Source: Cyanobacterium sp. T60_A2020_053
Lineage (GTDB): Bacteria > Cyanobacteriota > Cyanobacteriia > Cyanobacteriales > Cyanobacteriaceae
Assembly: GCA_015272165.1 (NCBI GenBank)
Contig: JACYMF010000061.1
Coordinates: forward strand, 1 to 53,822
Length of the DNA stretch: 53,822 nucleotides
Direction of reading: 5' to 3'
The stretch's first letter is position 1; every line of letters starts with the position of its first letter. Under the pieces are notes generated by a model. The model had not been told where the DNA came from and did not search any database. It saw nothing but the letters and a program-made list of their open reading frames with translations. Made by a program: the position numbers and the translations under genes. Of this stretch, positions 25,968 through 37,162 are shown piece after piece.

Positions 25968-26768
25968 ATGGATGAAATTCCCACCGCACTAAGAGAGAAA
26001 AATCGATCATCCCTGAAAAACCAGTCACTTTTTATAAGTGGGAAGGGCGCTGGAATTAAAACCGTGATTTGGTTTGTCATCGGTATTATTACCGTAATTA
26101 TACTGTCATTTTCTTTTGGTAAATTAACCAATCGCAATCCAGCGCCCGTCGCCGTAGAAAACACCAAACCAGCGCCCGTCACCATTGAGCAACCAAACAT
26201 ACCACAAGAAGAAGAACAAGTCGTTAATCAAGAAATCATCCCAGAAAACATTTTAGGGCATTTAGCCTACGAACAAGCGCCCGTTAGCGAATTAAAAGCT
26301 ATTACGGCTGACGGCAGAATCCGTTTAAGAGTTAAAAGTGCCGAAAAATATATCGAAATGGCTACAGACGCGCGCCGACAAGGGATTAATCTCATACCAA
26401 TTTCAGGATTTCGTGCCATTGACGAACAAGAATACCTCTTTTTTGAAATCAAACAACAGAGAAATCAAGGGGTATCAGAAAGAGCCGAAGTCAGCGCACC
26501 TCCCGGTTATAGTGAACATCATACCGGCTACGCCATCGATATTGGTGACGGTGACAACCCAGATACTAATTTAAGCATTAGCTTTGAAAATACTCCTGCT
26601 TTTCAATGGTTACAACAAAATGCCCCTCGTTATAGTTTTGAGTTATCTTTTCCCCGTGATAACCTACAAGGTATCAGTTATGAGCCTTGGCATTGGCGTT
26701 TTGTTGGTGATACTCACAGTTTAAAAACTTTTTATCAAGCTCGACAAATTACACAACCACTACAATAA
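25968..26768 (+). CDS. VanY-type D-alanyl-D-alanine carboxypeptidase (M15)
   Basis: The 266-residue protein has an N-terminal membrane anchor (about 32-50, VIWFVIGIITVIILSFSFG), a Pro-rich linker and an M15 peptidase domain (about 90-260). Zinc motifs are visible: SEHHTGYAIDIGDG (H-x6-D) and PWHWRFVG (H). LIPISGFRAIDEQ is the usual substrate strand. It trims the terminal D-Ala of peptidoglycan peptides in the periplasm. The linker contains PAPVAVENTKPAPVTIEQP, two PAPV units each encoded by an AGCGCCCGTC motif. Confidence 0.92.
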   Translation: MDEIPTALREKNRSSLKNQSLFISGKGAGIKTVIWFVIGIITVIILSFSFGKLTNRNPAPVAVENTKPAPVTIEQPNIPQEEEQVVNQEIIPENILGHLAYEQAPVSELKAITADGRIRLRVKSAEKYIEMATDARRQGINLIPISGFRAIDEQEYLFFEIKQQRNQGVSERAEVSAPPGYSEHHTGYAIDIGDGDNPDTNLSISFENTPAFQWLQQNAPRYSFELSFPRDNLQGISYEPWHWRFVGDTHSLKTFYQARQITQPLQ

Positions 26769-26806
26769 AACAATGGATAATTGATAATGGACAATTGATA
26801 ATTGAG

Positions 26807-26856
26807 GATTTACGCACTGATGATTGAGTATTAAAACTTCATAACTCATAATTCAT
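26807..26856 (+). repeat. 50-bp repeat, left inverted copy
   Basis: GATTTACGCACTGATGATTG, then AGTATTAAAACTTCATAACT and CATAATTCAT. It matches the reverse complement of 28737-28786 at all but two positions. Shortened copies occur near 30355-30395 and 43136-43160. ATAACTCATAATTC tandem units extend it to about 26882. The remaining spacer to 27048 holds no gene. Confidence 0.8.
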
Positions 26857-27048
26857 AACTCATAACTCATAATTCATAATTCATTTGCCCTCACAACTCC
26901 ACTTTTTTGGCAACACCTAAATAGTTTTGTGAACAGAGTGTTGCCTTCTATGAAGCAATAGTTAAGAGAATCTAAACAAATATATCTATAAAAAGCCCCT
27001 CTTTTCGTCTATCTACATGGATTCTAGGCAATAAACCCTTGATCCCAG

Positions 27049-27408
27049 ATGATTGATAATGAAAAAGAAGGATTAAATTTAAAAAATTTTTATAGTAAGC
27101 AAATGATACCGAATAATTGTACCTCAGCTTGTCGTTATTGTCGCTTTTATCATCCCGAAGGACGACGAGGGGGAATGTGTGATCAACTCAATGTTACAGT
27201 ACAAAGTAACTGGAAATCGTGTAGTTTATCTGTTCCAGCTTTTGGTCATTCTTGGCAACCAGTGCGAGAATTGGCTTTATTAGAAAAATCGTTTTCGTTG
27301 GGGTGCGCTACTCCTAAACTTGAGGAAGTCCCCACCATTTCTCCTCAATTTACTGATCAAATACTGACATCGATTAAAACATCTGAACTATCAAAAACTT
27401 CCTCATAA
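27049..27408 (+). CDS. Cysteine-rich cyanobacterial protein, function unknown
   Basis: The 119-residue protein has a compact cysteine pattern: C24-x3-C28-x2-C31, then MCDQL and WKSCSL, and a later GCATPK. The central CRYCRFYHPEGRRGGMCDQLNV reads like a metal or iron-sulfur site. An internal ATG at residue 19 is another possible start, since the preceding residues are less family-like. Similar short proteins seem conserved in cyanobacteria, but I know no function. It stands alone upstream of bioF. Confidence 0.7.
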   Translation: MIDNEKEGLNLKNFYSKQMIPNNCTSACRYCRFYHPEGRRGGMCDQLNVTVQSNWKSCSLSVPAFGHSWQPVRELALLEKSFSLGCATPKLEEVPTISPQFTDQILTSIKTSELSKTSS

Positions 27409-27589
27409 GTGACAAGGAAGCAATTTTTCAGTGGAAAACATTAACATTAACAAATAATTATTAAAAATAAAATCATATATCTTTTCAATTAATAATTATT
27501 ACTTTTTCCCTCCCCTATGATTTTTTCGGATTAAGTTATAATAATTAGACTGCCAAATTTTGTATCTTGGCGGTTATGGTTCAATTTAG

Positions 27590-28747
27590 ATGTCATCTTT
27601 GCAGAATTATCTTAGTAAATCTTTACACACCATTAAAAAAGCTAATTGGTATCGTCACGAAAAAACCATTAGCTTTTTATCCCATAGCCTTGTGGAAATA
27701 GAGGGGAAGTGGTTAGTTAACTTTGCTAGTAATGATTATCTTGGTTTAGCTTCAGATAGCCGTGTGATAACAGGTGCATTGGAGGCTATTCAAAAATATG
27801 GCACCGGTAGCACGGGTTCAAGATTACTAAGTGGTCATCGCCCGTTACATCGTCAACTGGAAGAAGCCTTGGCACAATGGAAAGGCTCAGAGAATGCCTT
27901 GGTGTTTAGTTCAGGCTATCAGGCTAATCTCGGCACGATTAGCGCCCTTGTGGGCAAAAAAGATTTAATTTTAGGTGATGAATACAATCATTCCAGTTTA
28001 AAAAATGGTGGAAAATTGAGTCAAGCCCATTGTATTGATTATGGTCATAATAATTGCCAAAACTTGGTAAATTTATTAACTCAACATCGTCATAATTTTC
28101 GTCATTGTTTGATTACGACGGATACGGTATTCAGTATGGATGGAGACATAGCGCCCCTCGCCGAATTACTAGATATTGCTAATCATTTTGATTGTTGGTT
28201 ATTGGTGGATGAAGCCCATGCCACAGGGGTTTTAGGGGTGACGGGCGCTGGATGTGTGGAGCATTTTCAACTCAAAGGGGATAATCTCATTCAAATTGGC
28301 ACACTCAGTAAAGCCATCGGTAGTCTAGGAGGTTATGTGGCAGGGAGTAACCTCCTGGTCGAATTTCTCCGTAACCGTTGCCCCACTTGGATTTATACCA
28401 CAGCGCTTTCCCCTGGGGATACGGGCGCCGCCCTCACCGCCGTACAAATTATACCCAGCGCCCTTCACCTTAGACAACAATTATGGGATAATATCAACCA
28501 CTTTAAAAAGTTAGCTAAAATACACCAGATTGAGTTTATGGACAGTGATTCAGCTATTTTATGTTTAAAAACTCCTAATGCTGAAACTGCTCTAGGATTA
28601 GCTCAAAAGCTCAATTTAGAAGGGTTTTTAGTTCCAGCCATTCGTCCCCCTACCGTTCCTAGTAGTCGCTTACGATTTTCCCTGATGGCTACCCATAGTC
28701 AAGAAGATTTAACCTCGTTAATGAAAATTATGAGTTATGAATTATGA
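27590..28747 (+). CDS. bioF: 8-amino-7-oxononanoate synthase (biotin synthesis)
   Basis: A 385-residue alpha-oxoamine synthase: NFASNDYLGLA (44-54), GTGSTGSRLLSGHRPLHRQLE, VDEAHATGVLG (207-217) and the PLP lysine K241 in IGTLSKAIGSLGGYV. It joins pimeloyl thioester and L-alanine to give 8-amino-7-oxononanoate in the cytoplasm. The last codons and the TGA (MSYEL, stop) lie in or just before the inverted repeat at 28737-28786, so the C-terminus has been set by repeat DNA. KBL and serine palmitoyltransferase share the fold; size and motifs favour BioF. Confidence 0.9.
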   Translation: MSSLQNYLSKSLHTIKKANWYRHEKTISFLSHSLVEIEGKWLVNFASNDYLGLASDSRVITGALEAIQKYGTGSTGSRLLSGHRPLHRQLEEALAQWKGSENALVFSSGYQANLGTISALVGKKDLILGDEYNHSSLKNGGKLSQAHCIDYGHNNCQNLVNLLTQHRHNFRHCLITTDTVFSMDGDIAPLAELLDIANHFDCWLLVDEAHATGVLGVTGAGCVEHFQLKGDNLIQIGTLSKAIGSLGGYVAGSNLLVEFLRNRCPTWIYTTALSPGDTGAALTAVQIIPSALHLRQQLWDNINHFKKLAKIHQIEFMDSDSAILCLKTPNAETALGLAQKLNLEGFLVPAIRPPTVPSSRLRFSLMATHSQEDLTSLMKIMSYEL

Positions 28748-28786
28748 GTTATGAAGTTTTAATACTTAATCATCGGTGCGTAAATC
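28737..28786 (-). repeat. 50-bp repeat, right inverted copy overlapping the bioF end
   Basis: Reverse complement of 26807-26856 with two differences. It begins within the last bioF codons. The copies face each other across the 27049-28747 segment, about 1.9 kb apart. Confidence 0.8.
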
Positions 28787-28821
28787 CTAAATTCTAAATT
28801 CTAAATTCTAAATTCTAAATT
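28787..28821. repeat. Heptanucleotide tandem repeat (TAAATTC)
   Basis: About five units of the 7-mer TAAATTC run from the edge of the 50-bp repeat. The same heptamer appears at 16978-16993. There are no spacers between units, so this is a simple tandem array. Confidence 0.85.
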
Positions 28822-28896
28822 GTCTCAGCGCCCTTCGCTTTCACCTGAAAAGAATTGCTATAGTGGCATACATCACTGTTGATTGAATTAGTTTGT

Positions 28897-30345
28897 ATGT
28901 TAAAAAAGTCTTGGTTAAAAATAATTATTAGTCTGATTCCCTTGTGGGTAGAAGTTGCATTATCAACGCCCCTTGCCGCCGCCAATGACGCTTATTGCCG
29001 TTTTGATCAAAATGCGATCAATGAAAAAACAAAATTGCGAGAACAAGCTATCAATGGTAATGCCAATCAAAAACGAGCCTATCAACAAATAATCCAACGC
29101 CATAGCCAAATGTTAAAAGATTGTCGTAACCGAAATTGGTTAAAAGAACAAGCTATTTGGTTAAGAATTTATCCCTGTGATGTCATGGATGGCTCCATAG
29201 AAAAAGTCTTGGATCGCATTGTAGACTTAGGTTATAACACTGTTTATGTAGAAGTTTTTTTCGATGGTAGAGTATTACTGCCACAAAATGCGAATAATAC
29301 AGTATGGCAAAGTGTAGTCAATAAACCGGGTTATGAAAATCGAGATTTATTTGCCGAAACCTTACAAAAAGGTAAAGAGAGAGGGTTAAATATGTATGCT
29401 TGGCTATTTTCCCTTAATTTTGGTTATTCCTATAGTATTAGACCAGATCGCACCGCAGTTTTAGCTCGTAACGGTAGAGGACAAAATAGCTTGGCGGTAG
29501 TAGATGATGGCTCACAAGTCTTTGTTGACCCCTATCACCCCCAAGCCCGACAGGATTACAGTCAATTACTCCAAGCAGTTTTACAAAGAAGACCCGATGG
29601 CGTATTATTTGACTATATTCGTTATCCTCGTAGTGCCGGCGCTGAATCCGTAGTAAGTAATGTGAAACAATTATGGATTCATAGCGAAGCATCGAAACAA
29701 GCTCTTTTCAGACGGGCGCAAAATCGGCAAGGGCGCTGGTTATTAGAACGTTATGTTAATCAAGGATTTATCAATAACAATGACTTAGAAGAAATGCGCC
29801 GACTTTTTCCCGATGAATTAACCCCAGTATGGCAGGGGAGAAGCCCCATTGCCCCCAATGATTTGGCTACTTTACAAGTTGATATATGGTATTTTACCGT
29901 TGCCCATGCAGCGCAAGGAGTAGTTGATTTTCTTGATTATGTTAGTAATCAGGTGAAACAAAGAGGAATACCAGCCGGCGCTGTATTTTTCCCCGAAGGT
30001 AATCAACCCGTAGGGCAAATTGGTTTTGATTCTAGGGTGCAACCTTGGGATAGTTTTAGTCAGAGTTTAGAATGGCATCCCATGTCCTATGCTTTATGTA
30101 GTGGTGCTCAATGTATTACCCAGCAAGTGCAGAGAGTCATTGACAGCGCCCGTAGCCCTAGCCAAGTCAAACCGGTTTTAGCCGGATATTGGGGCAGAAA
30201 CGATGGCAAGCGCCCTTCCCTTGAAACCCAAATGCAGGGTATTCGTAACAGTAATCGGGGCGTTACTTCCATTTCCCATTTTGCCTATTCTTGGATTGAG
30301 GCAGAGCATACCAGAGAGCGCGAACGCTGTCCCATGATGGAATAA
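28897..30345 (+). CDS. Exported GHL10-type glycoside-hydrolase-like protein
   Basis: From the ATG at 28897 (an in-frame TTG upstream would break the signal peptide) the protein has 482 residues, with a signal peptide MLKKSWLKIIISLIPLWVEV...LAAA. The body follows family-10-like (GHL10/DUF187) hydrolases: IVDLGYNTVYVEVFFDGRVL, GLNMYAWLFSLNFGYS, VLFDYIRYPRS and MSYALC, elements of a TIM barrel. It probably cleaves cell-wall or exopolysaccharide sugars in the periplasm. Substrate unknown; true GH10 xylanases differ in the catalytic strands. Confidence 0.82.
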   Translation: MLKKSWLKIIISLIPLWVEVALSTPLAAANDAYCRFDQNAINEKTKLREQAINGNANQKRAYQQIIQRHSQMLKDCRNRNWLKEQAIWLRIYPCDVMDGSIEKVLDRIVDLGYNTVYVEVFFDGRVLLPQNANNTVWQSVVNKPGYENRDLFAETLQKGKERGLNMYAWLFSLNFGYSYSIRPDRTAVLARNGRGQNSLAVVDDGSQVFVDPYHPQARQDYSQLLQAVLQRRPDGVLFDYIRYPRSAGAESVVSNVKQLWIHSEASKQALFRRAQNRQGRWLLERYVNQGFINNNDLEEMRRLFPDELTPVWQGRSPIAPNDLATLQVDIWYFTVAHAAQGVVDFLDYVSNQVKQRGIPAGAVFFPEGNQPVGQIGFDSRVQPWDSFSQSLEWHPMSYALCSGAQCITQQVQRVIDSARSPSQVKPVLAGYWGRNDGKRPSLETQMQGIRNSNRGVTSISHFAYSWIEAEHTRERERCPMME

Positions 30346-30461
30346 TGGTAATTTAGAATTTACGCACCAATTGAGTATTAAAACTTTTTACTTTTTATAC
30401 CAAGTTCATTTGATCAGCCGAAGGCTGCCGCTGCGCGATCACTTATCAATCAGTTAAAAAT

Positions 30462-30566
30462 AATCTTAGTTCAATTTATTGAACGGAATACTATTGGTTC
30501 CGTGTAATTCATTACACGGTGGGTAAATTACGAAGATATAATCTTCCAGAACACATTACTTGATAT
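30462..30566. mobile_element. Two-hairpin dispersed element, copy 3
   Basis: TAATCTTAGTTCAATTTATT, hairpin 2 CCGTGTAATTCATTACACGG with TGGGTAAATTACGAAGATAT, and the end TTACTTGATATTACA. Closest to copy 1, with which it shares TTGGTTCCGTGTAATT. The rest of this 431-base spacer (30346-30776) contains a shortened ATTTACGCACC repeat (30355-30395) and an AAGTTCATTTGATCAGC piece but no gene. Confidence 0.72.
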
Positions 30567-30776
30567 TACACTGGGAGAGTAAAAACCCATCATTGTCCAT
30601 TCACTCTTATGCCTTTTGCTCAATCGGAACAAATATTATAGTATTGAGTCAAAAAAAGATAAATAATAAAAACAAATCTGAAGAAAGTATTAAATTATAC
30701 CCTTCACATTTTCATAGATCAGTTTATACTTAGGTATCAATGATTGAAAAATTAACTCTTTCGAGGAAAAAAGCCC

Positions 30777-31277
30777 ATGGGTAATCTTCTTAAAAATAAA
30801 TCTTCTCTTGATGGGGTGACGGGCGCTGAGTTATTTCCCAGCAGTCAATCTAGCCACATACTTCCCGACTATACCCCTCAAGGGGATAGGGGTTCGGCTT
30901 GGCAAATAGCGCCCGACTTACTGAGCAGTTTCGGTTATGCTTGGGCTGGTGTGCGCTATGGATTCAAAACCCAGCGAAATTTCCGTATTCATTGTCTTAT
31001 GGCAGTGGTGGCAATAGGTTTTGGCTTTTATCTCCACGCCACCGCCGTGGAAATGGCTGTGATTACCCTTACCTGTGCCATGGTTATGGTATTGGAATTA
31101 CTCAACACTGCTTTGGAATCCGTGGTGGATTTAACAGTAGGGAAAACCTATCATCATCTCGCTAAAATTGCCAAAGATTGTGCGGCGGGCGCTGTTTTAG
31201 TCTCAGCTATTTGTGCCTTATTAGTAGCCAGTTTCATTTTGTTACCTCATGGGTTAAACTTAATAGTCTCAATCTAA
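30777..31277 (+). CDS. dgkA: Diacylglycerol kinase family membrane protein
   Basis: The 166-residue protein has a soluble N-terminal extension (about 1-50) and then a DgkA core: SFGYAWAGVRYGFKTQRNFRIH, a span, and MVLELLNTALESVVDLTVGKTYHHLAKIAKDCAAGAVL with the catalytic glutamate region (E-L-L-N-T-A-x-E). Three spans are visible. It phosphorylates diacylglycerol or undecaprenol in the inner membrane; the cyanobacterial substrate is not settled. The amidotransferase gene 22 bases downstream suggests a joint transcript. Confidence 0.9.
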   Translation: MGNLLKNKSSLDGVTGAELFPSSQSSHILPDYTPQGDRGSAWQIAPDLLSSFGYAWAGVRYGFKTQRNFRIHCLMAVVAIGFGFYLHATAVEMAVITLTCAMVMVLELLNTALESVVDLTVGKTYHHLAKIAKDCAAGAVLVSAICALLVASFILLPHGLNLIVSI

Positions 31278-31299
31278 ATCAGACAGAGGAGCAAAAAGT

Positions 31300-31899
31300 T
31301 TGATTCTGGTTATCGATAACTACGACAGTTTTACATATAATTTAGTTCAGTATTTAGGGCAATTAAGTATTGATTTCGCTATTGCCAAAGAAATCAAAGT
31401 GTATCGTAATGATGAAATCACCCTAACACAACTAGAACAGTTAAACCCTGATGCCATCGTGATTTCACCCGGTCCGGGTAATCCCCAATCCGCAGGAATT
31501 TGTCTGGAATTAGTCCAAAAATTTGCCTCCACATACCCCATCTTAGGAGTATGTTTAGGACATCAAACCATTGGCGAAGCCTACGGCGGTAAAGTTATTT
31601 CAGCGCCCTCCCTCATGCACGGTAAAACCTCATCTATCAACCATAATAATCAAGGGGTATTTACCAATTTAAAAGATTCTTTCCAAGCCACTAGGTATCA
31701 CAGTCTTATCGTAGAAAAATCGACACTTCCCCCCGTTTTAGAGATGACAGCTTGGACGGATGATGATTTAATCATGGGTATTCGTCATCGAGATTTCCCT
31801 TGGGTGCAAGGGGTACAATTTCATCCTGAAAGTATCCTCACTGATTCGGGATTACAAATTCTGCGTAATTTTCTGCAATCCATTGTTGAACTTCCCTGA
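31300..31899 (+). CDS. Anthranilate/aminodeoxychorismate synthase glutamine amidotransferase
   Basis: The start codon is TTG at 31300, preceded by AGAGGAGC at a good distance; no ATG is available before ILVIDNYDSFTYN, the invariant family opening. The 199-residue class I amidotransferase has VISPGPGNP, the nucleophile C85 in LGVCLGHQ, and VQFHPESILT with the catalytic histidine and glutamate. It feeds ammonia to chorismate-using partner TrpE or PabB. The partner gene is not here, so I leave trpG versus pabA open; cyanobacteria often use one protein for both. Confidence 0.92.
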   Translation: MILVIDNYDSFTYNLVQYLGQLSIDFAIAKEIKVYRNDEITLTQLEQLNPDAIVISPGPGNPQSAGICLELVQKFASTYPILGVCLGHQTIGEAYGGKVISAPSLMHGKTSSINHNNQGVFTNLKDSFQATRYHSLIVEKSTLPPVLEMTAWTDDDLIMGIRHRDFPWVQGVQFHPESILTDSGLQILRNFLQSIVELP

Positions 31900-33835
<1,936 letters not shown>

Positions 33836-33941
33836 TCGATAATGCCTTCCACTTATCCTTTTGAGAATCCGGTGGAGGGCGCTGGTTGATGAAGTTTTGT
33901 TGGGTTACGCCATCGCTAACCCAACCTACAAATTAAATTAT

Positions 33942-34037
33942 CGAATAATAAAGGGTTTAAAATCAAATTTTTTAAGACGTAAGCAAAAAAACAAGGTAGT
34001 CTAAGCTATCTTTAAATTTACCTTTGCCCTTTTGACT
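33942..34037 (+). repeat. About 100-bp direct repeat, left copy
   Basis: CGAATAATAAAGGGTTTAAA...TTTTAAGACGTAAGCAAA...CTAAGCTA... and the end TTTGCCCTTTTGAC. It recurs at 34630-34738 with differences in the last third. The pair brackets a small gene, a two-hairpin element and tRNA-Arg. The left copy touches the stop codon of the small gene. Confidence 0.7.
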
Positions 34038-34209
34038 AATCTTCGGGAAAAGTAGCTTGTAATTCTTCCACTAACTCTTCTAATTCCTCCAGTGCTTGAT
34101 TTACGTCTAAGCGCAAATTACCTATATCTGGTTTTTCTAATAATTTCGTTAATAATTCACGCCCAGAAGCAATAGTTTTAACTTTTTCTTTGATAAGTGC
34201 TTGATCCAT
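34036..34209 (-). CDS. Small acidic helical protein, unknown
   Basis: From the ATG at 34209 the product has 57 residues, MDQALIKEKVKTIASGRELL through EELVEELQATFPED, two amphipathic helices with an acidic end. An upstream in-frame start (34257) would add 16 residues with no family look. No motif is recognised. It could be a small conserved cyanobacterial protein; the good codon use and normal start favour a real gene. It lies inside the direct-repeat pair described at 33942-34037. Confidence 0.6.
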   Translation of the reverse strand: MDQALIKEKVKTIASGRELLTKLLEKPDIGNLRLDVNQALEELEELVEELQATFPED

Positions 34210-34323
34210 AATTATTGCGGTTAATTTTTCCTTCAGTATAGTATAGTGTCGAGTCATATTTACTTATTTGACACTCGAAAAACTAACAATCAAGCTATCG
34301 TAACAAGGCAAGGCAATGGGGCA

Positions 34324-34440
34324 ATATCAATATCTTAGTTCAATTTATTGAACGAAAAATTATTAGCCGTGTAATTCATTACACGGTGGGTAAACTGCGA
34401 AGAGATAACCTATTTGTAACTAATTATCCTAACTTGATAT
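34324..34440. mobile_element. Two-hairpin dispersed element, copy 4
   Basis: ATATCAATATCTTAGTTCAA, hairpin 1, CCGTGTAATTCATTACACGG with TGGGTAAACTGCGAAGA, and the end CCTAACTTGATAT. The ends are complete on both sides, as in copy 1. It lies between the small gene and tRNA-Arg. Confidence 0.75.
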
Positions 34441-34513
34441 GACAAGGGGAGCACATCCCCTTGCCTTCTCTTGGTGATATACAATTAATTAATTTTGTAC
34501 GATAACTTAAATA

Positions 34514-34586
34514 CGAGTACGAGAGGAATCGAACCTCTGACACCCAGAACCGGAATCTGGTGCTCTATCCCCTGAGCTACGCACCC
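34514..34586 (-). tRNA. tRNA-Arg (anticodon CCG)
   Basis: On the minus strand the 73-base sequence folds as a full cloverleaf: acceptor GGGTGCG pairing with CGTACTC (two G-T pairs), D arm GCTCAGGGGATAGAGC, anticodon arm CCAGA-TTCCGGT-TCTGG with anticodon CCG, and T arm AGAGG-TTCGATT-CCTCT. It reads the arginine codon CGG. The CCA end is not encoded. The variable loop is short, as in class I tRNAs. Confidence 0.95.
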
Positions 34587-34629
34587 ATCACCAACAATCA
34601 TAACATTTTTTCTTACGGTTATCAATTAC

Positions 34630-34738
34630 CGAATAATAAAGGGTTTAAAACCTTGTCTTTTAAGACGTGAGCAAAGAAACATAGTAATTCAAGCTAATTT
34701 GACATTTACTGTTGCTTTTTACCCCTTGCCCTTTTGAC
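34630..34738 (+). repeat. About 100-bp direct repeat, right copy
   Basis: CGAATAATAAAGGGTTTAAA...TTTTAAGACGTGAGCAAAGA...CAAGCTAATTTGAC... and the end TTGCCCTTTTGACC. The partner is at 33942-34037, same orientation. The stretch between here and the CIRCE element holds only the presumed groES promoter region. Confidence 0.7.
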
Positions 34739-34826
34739 CCGAAAATGCCATAGAGAAAACTAAATTTTTAGGTTCGGAAACCCGTACAATTACTACCATT
34801 GCTATGGTTGATCAATTTCGGTTAAA

Positions 34827-34853
34827 TTAGCACTCGTAAGGTGAGAGTGCTAA
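34827..34853 (+). promoter_or_regulatory. CIRCE operator (HrcA site) of groESL
   Basis: TTAGCACTC-N9-GAGTGCTAA is a perfect consensus CIRCE inverted repeat, 53 bases before the groES start. HrcA binds it and represses groESL until heat stress. No hrcA gene is in the window. Confidence 0.97.
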
Positions 34854-34906
34854 AAAAATACTCCACCGCTAAAGTTAAACAAAGAAAAACAAGGAGTAAA
34901 CTATCA

Positions 34907-35218
34907 ATGGCAGCAATTACCATTAACGTATCCACCGTAAAACCATTAGGTGATCGTGTATTCGTCAAAGTTAGCGAAGCAGAAGAAAAAACTGCTGGTG
35001 GTATCTATTTACCTGATAATGCTAAAGAAAAACCCCAAGTTGGTGAAGTAGTCACCGTAGGCGATGGTAAAGTAAATGATAAAGGAGAGCGCACTCCTGT
35101 AGAAGTAAAAGTTGGTGATAAAGTTCTCTACTCTAAATATGCTGGAACTGACATCAAATTAGGTAGCGATGACTATGTTTTACTCTCCGAAAAAGACATT
35201 CTCGCTGTAGTTTCCTAG
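34907..35218 (+). CDS. groES: Co-chaperonin GroES
   Basis: The start is the ATG at 34907 preceded by AAGGAG; an upstream GTG in frame would lie within the CIRCE element. The 103-residue product, [20 protein letters not shown]..., has the GroES mobile loop ([20 protein letters not shown]) and the closing [13 protein letters not shown]. It caps GroEL to enclose folding proteins. It is followed by groEL after 151 bases, forming the usual operon under CIRCE control. Confidence 0.96.
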   Translation: MAAITINVSTVKPLGDRVFVKVSEAEEKTAGGIYLPDNAKEKPQVGEVVTVGDGKVNDKGERTPVEVKVGDKVLYSKYAGTDIKLGSDDYVLLSEKDILAVVS

Positions 35219-35348
35219 AAAGGGCAAAAGACAAAAGTTAACTTTACGCTCAAAGTGTTGTTTTGTCTAATGCTTGAATAAAATCAATGGGTTAAGGTAC
35301 GCAACCCAGAAAAACTGAAACAGTACCACAAATTATTACAAATTATAG

Positions 35349-36995
<1,647 letters not shown>

Positions 36996-37055
36996 TCCTT
37001 GAAATTTTGTTGTGTTGGGTTTCATTCTTTAACCCAACCTACAAGATAAATAAAT

Positions 37056-37082
37056 GGGTGGGCAATGCCCACCCTTTTTTTA
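37056..37082 (+). terminator. groEL terminator
   Basis: GGGTGGGCA-A-TGCCCACCC (37056-37074) followed by a T run is a textbook intrinsic terminator 60 bases past the groEL stop. An upstream weaker hairpin, TTGGGTTT...AACCCAA, is at 37013-37038. The strong hairpin occurs again at 38984-39002. Confidence 0.88.
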
Positions 37083-37162
37083 TGTAAAAATATATTATTG
37101 TTTATAATTTCGTTAACTATTGAAAATGTTAGTATTATATTAATTAAGTCAAAGAGGTAGTT

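Noticed and set aside
27551-27575. Inverted GCCAA...TTGGC before bioF as a biotin operator or riboswitch
   Set aside because: The arms are only five bases and match no operator or riboswitch that I know; chance is likely.
28787-28821. Tandem repeats as a possible CRISPR array
   Set aside because: Units are 7 bases with no spacers; it is a simple heptamer array. The same holds for TTTGCCC at 18549-18618 and the TCAGG units at 18449-18509. No cas gene is present.
30899-31165. Second plus-strand frame within dgkA
   Set aside because: It overlaps dgkA in another frame, and dgkA has clear family motifs and membrane spans.
34514-34586. tRNA-Arg as an integration site for an island
   Set aside because: No second copy of the tRNA 3' end and no integrase lie within reach. 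The direct repeats around it do not include tRNA sequence.
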